From Anthostomella pinea (taxonomy: Eukaryota; Ascomycota; Sordariomycetes; Xylariales; Xylariaceae): 64,000 bases of DNA. Below the pieces are notes generated by a model that was not told the DNA's origin, made no database searches, and worked only from the letters and a program-made list of their open reading frames with translations. The translations under genes and the position numbers were made by a program. Within the stretch, counting starts at the first letter, position 1; every line of letters begins with the position of its first letter. The stretch is taken from positions 3,782,001-3,846,000 of the forward strand of contig CAUWAG010000003.1 in NCBI GenBank assembly GCA_963556695.1. Direction: 5' to 3'. Positions 60,454 through 64,000 of the stretch are shown here, piece after piece.

Positions 60454-62565
60454 ATGCCTCCTTCGTACACTCCAGAAGACCTCACAGAGGCAATTGCCGC
60501 TGTGAACGATGGCATATCCCTCCGCAAGGCGCATCAGCGCTGGGGAGTACCGAAATCAACTCTTGCGCCGAAGGTAGACGGCACCACGATGCGCCCAACG
60601 CTGACTAGCCGCGAGGGGGCTCTAAGAAGCCAAAAGTTAAGCCCTGCGCAAGAAACTCGGGTTGTATCATGGATCCTCTATCAAGAGAAGGCTGGCCACG
60701 CGCCAACTCACGGCAATGTGAGGTACATCATCCGGAAGATCCTACAGTCTGAGGACAGGGCAGATCATTTAAGAGGCAAATACATGCGAAATTTCATCCG
60801 CAGGCACCCAGAAATAAAGACCAAGATAGGCAGAAAGCTGGACTACAAGCATATCAATGCCGCCACGCCCGAGAACATCAATGGCTTCCATGATCTCTAT
60901 AAGGAGTTCGCCTTTATTAAACCCGCGAACCGGACAAATATCGATAAGTACGGCATTATGTAGGGCTGGCAGTACGTAAGCGCCCAATCCAATCACTTTT
61001 CGGACGGCTGACCGGGCCAATAATAGGTCTGATAGCCTTGTAATAGGTAGTTCTGGCTCAAAAGGGGCCAACGTCAAGTCTAACAACAACCGCACGTGGA
61101 CTACAGTGATCGAATCAATCACTGCCACTGGAAAGAAGCTCCGGCCGTTCGTTATTTTCAAGGCGAAGTCAATACAGACTCAGTGGTTTAAAGAGCAGCT
61201 CATTATTGAGCATCCCGTGATGGCAGAGTGGATAGTGACGTACTCCATCAATGGCTGGTCCTCAAATGAGATCGCGTTGGAGTGGCTTGAAAAGGCGAGT
61301 AAATAACGAGTACTACTCGTTAACTACATGCTAATAAGCCTCAGATATATCTCCCTGATACAGCTCCTGAAGATCCCAATGATTCTCGCCTCCTAATATT
61401 AGATGGCCATGGCAGCCACTGCTCGGATGAGTTTATATATCTTTGCTACATTAACAACGTATATATGTGCTTTTTCCCAGCTTATACGGTAAGTTAGATG
61501 ATCAGTTAGTAGTTATTTTGCTAATAGGGATAGTCTCATATTGTCAGATTTGAGCCAATCGTGAGGTTGAAGTGTGTCTGTGTATTCTGTCTCTCTCGAG
61601 TGTCCTCGTGCGACTGTGGCAGTTTTGTGCCAGAGGGGGCTGGATCGGGATGGAACAACTAGGTTCCGGTGTCTACCTATCAAGGTGCCCTCTGGGCTCA
61701 CCTTTAATCCAACACATATCTTCCAGCCGCTGGATTTGACAGTATTCTCTGTTATTAAAGCCGCCTACCGCCGCTTGATCAATCAGCTTGGCCAGCTCAA
61801 CGATTTGGCCCCTATTGGCAAGATTAAGTTCCTCAGTTGCCTAGCAAAAGCTCGCGATGAAGCTACGCCGGCTATCGTGCGTTCAGGGTGGCGTACTGCT
61901 GGGCTTTGGCCTGTAAATCGACGAAAAACGTTGACGAACGAGCATGTAGTGAAGGCGGCAGAGATCCAAGCAGCAGCAGCTGTTATAATGGACCCCGAGA
62001 CCACCCACGAGGCCCTAGAAGCCCCTAAATCAGGGCAGGACATAGCCCTGATGCTATCACCAGTTGCTGAGACCCCTGAGCAGCGAGTAGCAGTACGCTC
62101 GGTTGCAAAGTCGTACGATGAGATGGTGGTTGAGCTAGCCCTCGTAAAGGAGCTGCTAGAAGCAAAAGACGCCAAAATGAAGCGTCTACAGCCAAAAAAG
62201 CGCCGTAAGGCACCTCAAGAAGAGCTAATCAATGGCTATAGAGAGTTGGGGACGTTGTTCAGGAGCAGATCGAGCAAATGGAGGATGCGCGAGTCTTGAT
62301 CGAGCAGCGGGCCGAAAGACGACGAATTATGGCCGAATTGCAGAACCTGCACACAAATGAATTAGAGAGACCACTCTCTGATGACTCTCTCTCACCTGAA
62401 TCATCAGATTCAGAAGAATTTAAGCCCTTAGAGGGTGTTGAGGATAAAGGGGTTGTTGTTGATGAAGGGGACGAAAGTGAGGATGAGGAGGATGAAGAGC
62501 CTATTATGGTTCAATCTTCGTGCCGCGCAATCCGCCAGCCTGCACGGTACCGCGACGAAAATTAG
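60454..62565 (+). pseudogene. Pogo-type transposase, broken in at least three ways
   Basis: Starts MPPSYTPEDLTEAIAAVNDG, a psq-type helix-turn-helix (SLRKAHQRWGVPKSTL). A CENP-B-type HTH follows (ETRVVSWILYQEKAG ... KYMRNFIRRHPEIKTK), then the DDE core: NIDKYGIM, ITATGKKLRPFVIFKAKS, LILDGHGSH, and after the LTR, HIFQPLDLTVFSVIKAAY. Defects: TAG at 60961-60963 just after the first catalytic Asp (where the usual DE is DK), a 173-bp LTR at 61542, and a one-base frameshift near 62251 separating KKRRKAPQEELING from EQIEQMEDARVLIEQ. Introns are likely near 60973-61020, 61304-61350 and 61490-61534. The tail is acidic. Confidence 0.85.
61542..61714. mobile_element. Solo LTR, copy B, nested in pogo
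   Basis: Same 173-bp sequence as 29623-29795, with TG...CA ends. It is flanked by perfect CATAT duplications at 61537-61541 and 61715-61719. The insertion splits the transposase at TSHIFQPLD: removing the element and one CATAT restores the reading across it, so the LTR arrived after pogo. Confidence 0.92.
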
Positions 62566-62977
62566 TATTGCTGAAAACTCCAAGAAAAGGCGATTCTTTT
62601 GCTGTTTTTATATTATCTAGAGCCTCAATCCAGATGGAGTTATGTGTGGGTGCAAGTGTGGTCTTTTGGTGTGAAAACTGTCCCACATCTATACCCCCGC
62701 CGTTAGTTGAACGTTATTCTGAACAGCCCCTGCCGTCGCCTGCTTTGCCGCCGAACATCCCACGCAGCCAAGACAGCCACGAACGTCCTCTTTCATCCAC
62801 CCCCGAACCCAGAGCACAACAGCTATGTGTCCCTGCCTCTGTGACCCTTCTCTCCAGTTCATCTACCTCTAATGGTTTAGTATCACCGTTTGCAACCTTG
62901 TCAAAGCTATCGTTGGCATGTACATCGATGTACCTCGATGTAGATATACTAGGCAAAACCTTGACATTTACGAACAG

Positions 62978-64000
62978 CTATGGTCGGTAAGATTCCTTTG
63001 CTTGAAGGACAGCAGCTAACTCGGGTGAGTCGCGATCCCACGGAACATATTTCTGGACAAGTTGAGCCATGTCACTGAACGCCCTACGCAATATCAGCAT
63101 GTCCCATCCTACCAAGTTGTTTGAGTCTGGAGACTCACAATCGTCTAGCGGGCGAGCCGGCGAAGCAGGCAGAGTGCATAAAATTTGTCTTTGCACTATA
63201 GAGGCGGTTTCGGCCGTCCCATTCGTTCTTCGGCTCGCTGGCCTTGAAATTTCTCAGATACTCTTCACGAAAGACCTCGGCTCTCATCTGGTGTCGCTCA
63301 GCACGCCAGATGCCAAGCTCCATTTCGTTATGAGCGTAATACGCGGCACAGTCAAAAATCCACGGATCGCCGTTCTCGCTGTCGTTAGCAATGTTGCCAT
63401 CCCACAAGTCCCCATGAATCAGCACGGGTGTTAGCTTGCGGCCTTCGGACTCGATTGCCCCGATCAGACGAGGGATGAGATGGGACTAGACTCTTCCGAA
63501 AACGATGTCCAGTTCTTTCCACAACCTGTTGGTCTCCGTATCTTGGTGATATGCCTCGGCGAGAAGCTTAGAGAAGAATGATGTCCAGCTGTCATCCCAC
63601 CCAACAGCCTGGATACGGGCGCCGTCATATGTCTGCAGATGGAACCCGAATTTTCCGTTTGGAGATGCGCTCTTCGCGTGCATGGCGGCCAGCCGCGCAC
63701 CCAGCTTTGCCGGATCAGGCAGGCCGGGCACGAACTGCTTGAACTCGATCAGGGCGAAGTACGTCGTCAGTACTGAGTTTTTCAGCTTGCCCCATGCGAT
63801 CGGCCGGGGCACTAGGTTTGGCGCCAGCCTATGCAGGTCAGACATGCCAGTGTACTCCCCTTCGAGTTGTGCCTTGCCTAGGTCACCTGCGACATACTGT
63901 TTGTTGGCAGTCAGCAATGATTCGTCCCACTTTGTCCGAGCTGGGTGCATTCCTCCCTTACTTTCAGGAAGATTGGTGTAGCCACCCCGCTGGAGTTGAC
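62978..64000 (-). pseudogene. Fructosamine-kinase-like protein, 5' partial, with an in-frame stop
   Basis: Readable exons: complement(62978..63083, 63139..63896, 63962..64000), continuing past the window end. Introns are 55 and 65 bp with GTGAGT/GTAAGG donors, and all phases match. Motifs: TPIFLK (P-loop side), LEGEYTGMSDLHR, ARLAAMHAKS, the catalytic LIHGDLWDGN, and WIFDCAAYYAHNEMELG with the metal-binding Asp, ending KESYRP. This is the FN3K/aminoglycoside-phosphotransferase-like family, which phosphorylates fructosamine or sugar amines. The codon TAG at 63486-63488 lies in FGRV*SHLIPRLIG, where homologues read straight through, so it is probably a CAG-to-TAG change. Everything downstream is intact, including the active site. 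A recent nonsense mutation, a sequencing error or read-through are all possible. Confidence 0.7.

Larger units (their letters stand above)
60118..62703 (+). mobile_element. Pogo/Fot1-type transposon, complete but inactive
   Basis: Ends are defined by TA duplications at 60116-60117 and 62704-62705. The terminal repeats start ACGGCGGGGG, then ATAGATGTGGGACAG, and stay alignable inward for roughly 140-157 bp (60118-60274 and the complement of 62564-62703). The left end carries an extra AGATGTGGGACAG copy. Total 2586 bp, or about 2408 bp without the nested LTR and its duplication. The transposase is interrupted (see 60454-62565). Long inverted repeats with TA target duplication agree with the Tc1-mariner superfamily pogo/Fot1 branch. 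Confidence 0.9.

Overview
The window looks like chromosomal DNA of a filamentous ascomycete (Pezizomycotina, probably Sordariomycetes-like). Genes lie on both strands without operons. Coding regions are interrupted by short introns, mostly 50-110 bp, with GTAAGT/GTGAGT-type donors and CTGAC/CTAAC-type branch sites. The gene content is typical of moulds: a trifunctional HIS4, NAD-dependent LYS1, GWT1, lipin/NED1, TAF9, CMC1, WSS1, a hybrid histidine kinase, a GH76 mannosidase and P450s. Some transposon relics carry stop codons that look like C-to-T changes, as expected from repeat-induced point mutation (RIP).

Layout. 0.7-3.3 kb: a small, possibly secreted kinase-fold protein and a frameshifted 2EXR gene. 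3.7-24.4 kb: a conserved block holding HIS4, TAF9, the NED1 phosphatidate phosphatase, a large membrane/FN3/coiled-coil protein, CMC1, LYS1, an epoxide hydrolase and a small PPxY membrane protein. A run of 43 G lies at 12.3 kb. 24.9-32.4 kb: a degenerate accessory island. It contains a 5'-truncated P450, a dead DD34E Tc1-type transposase, a 5'-truncated AA9 LPMO, a decayed array of pyrimidine/purine-patterned repeats, a solo LTR with a perfect target-site duplication, and about 2.5 kb of very AT-rich DNA holding a few GC-balanced LTR-like pieces. 33.3-59.7 kb: a second conserved block with a complete P450, GWT1, a disordered fungal protein, a GH76 (DFG5/DCW1-type) enzyme, two neighbouring small unknown genes, the histidine kinase, WSS1 and a papain-fold-like protein. 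Two related TA-flanked MITEs lie at 40.6 and 45.3 kb. 60.1-62.7 kb: a complete but inactivated pogo/Fot1-type transposon with long terminal inverted repeats and a second solo LTR of the 29.6-kb family nested inside its transposase. 63.0-64.0 kb: a fructosamine-kinase-like gene with an in-frame stop; it runs off the window end.

The conserved genes do not form a pathway. HIS4 and LYS1 are both amino-acid biosynthetic genes, and HIS4 has candidate CPC1/GCN4 sites upstream. GWT1 and GH76 both bear on GPI proteins and the cell wall. I found no secondary-metabolite core gene, CRISPR array, or rRNA or tRNA gene. I also found no clearly new multi-gene system. The least described material is the repeat biology: a 173-bp solo-LTR family, a MITE family, the nested pogo element and the decayed 28.7-29.6 kb array.

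All exon boundaries were placed by eye from splice signals and reading-frame continuity.
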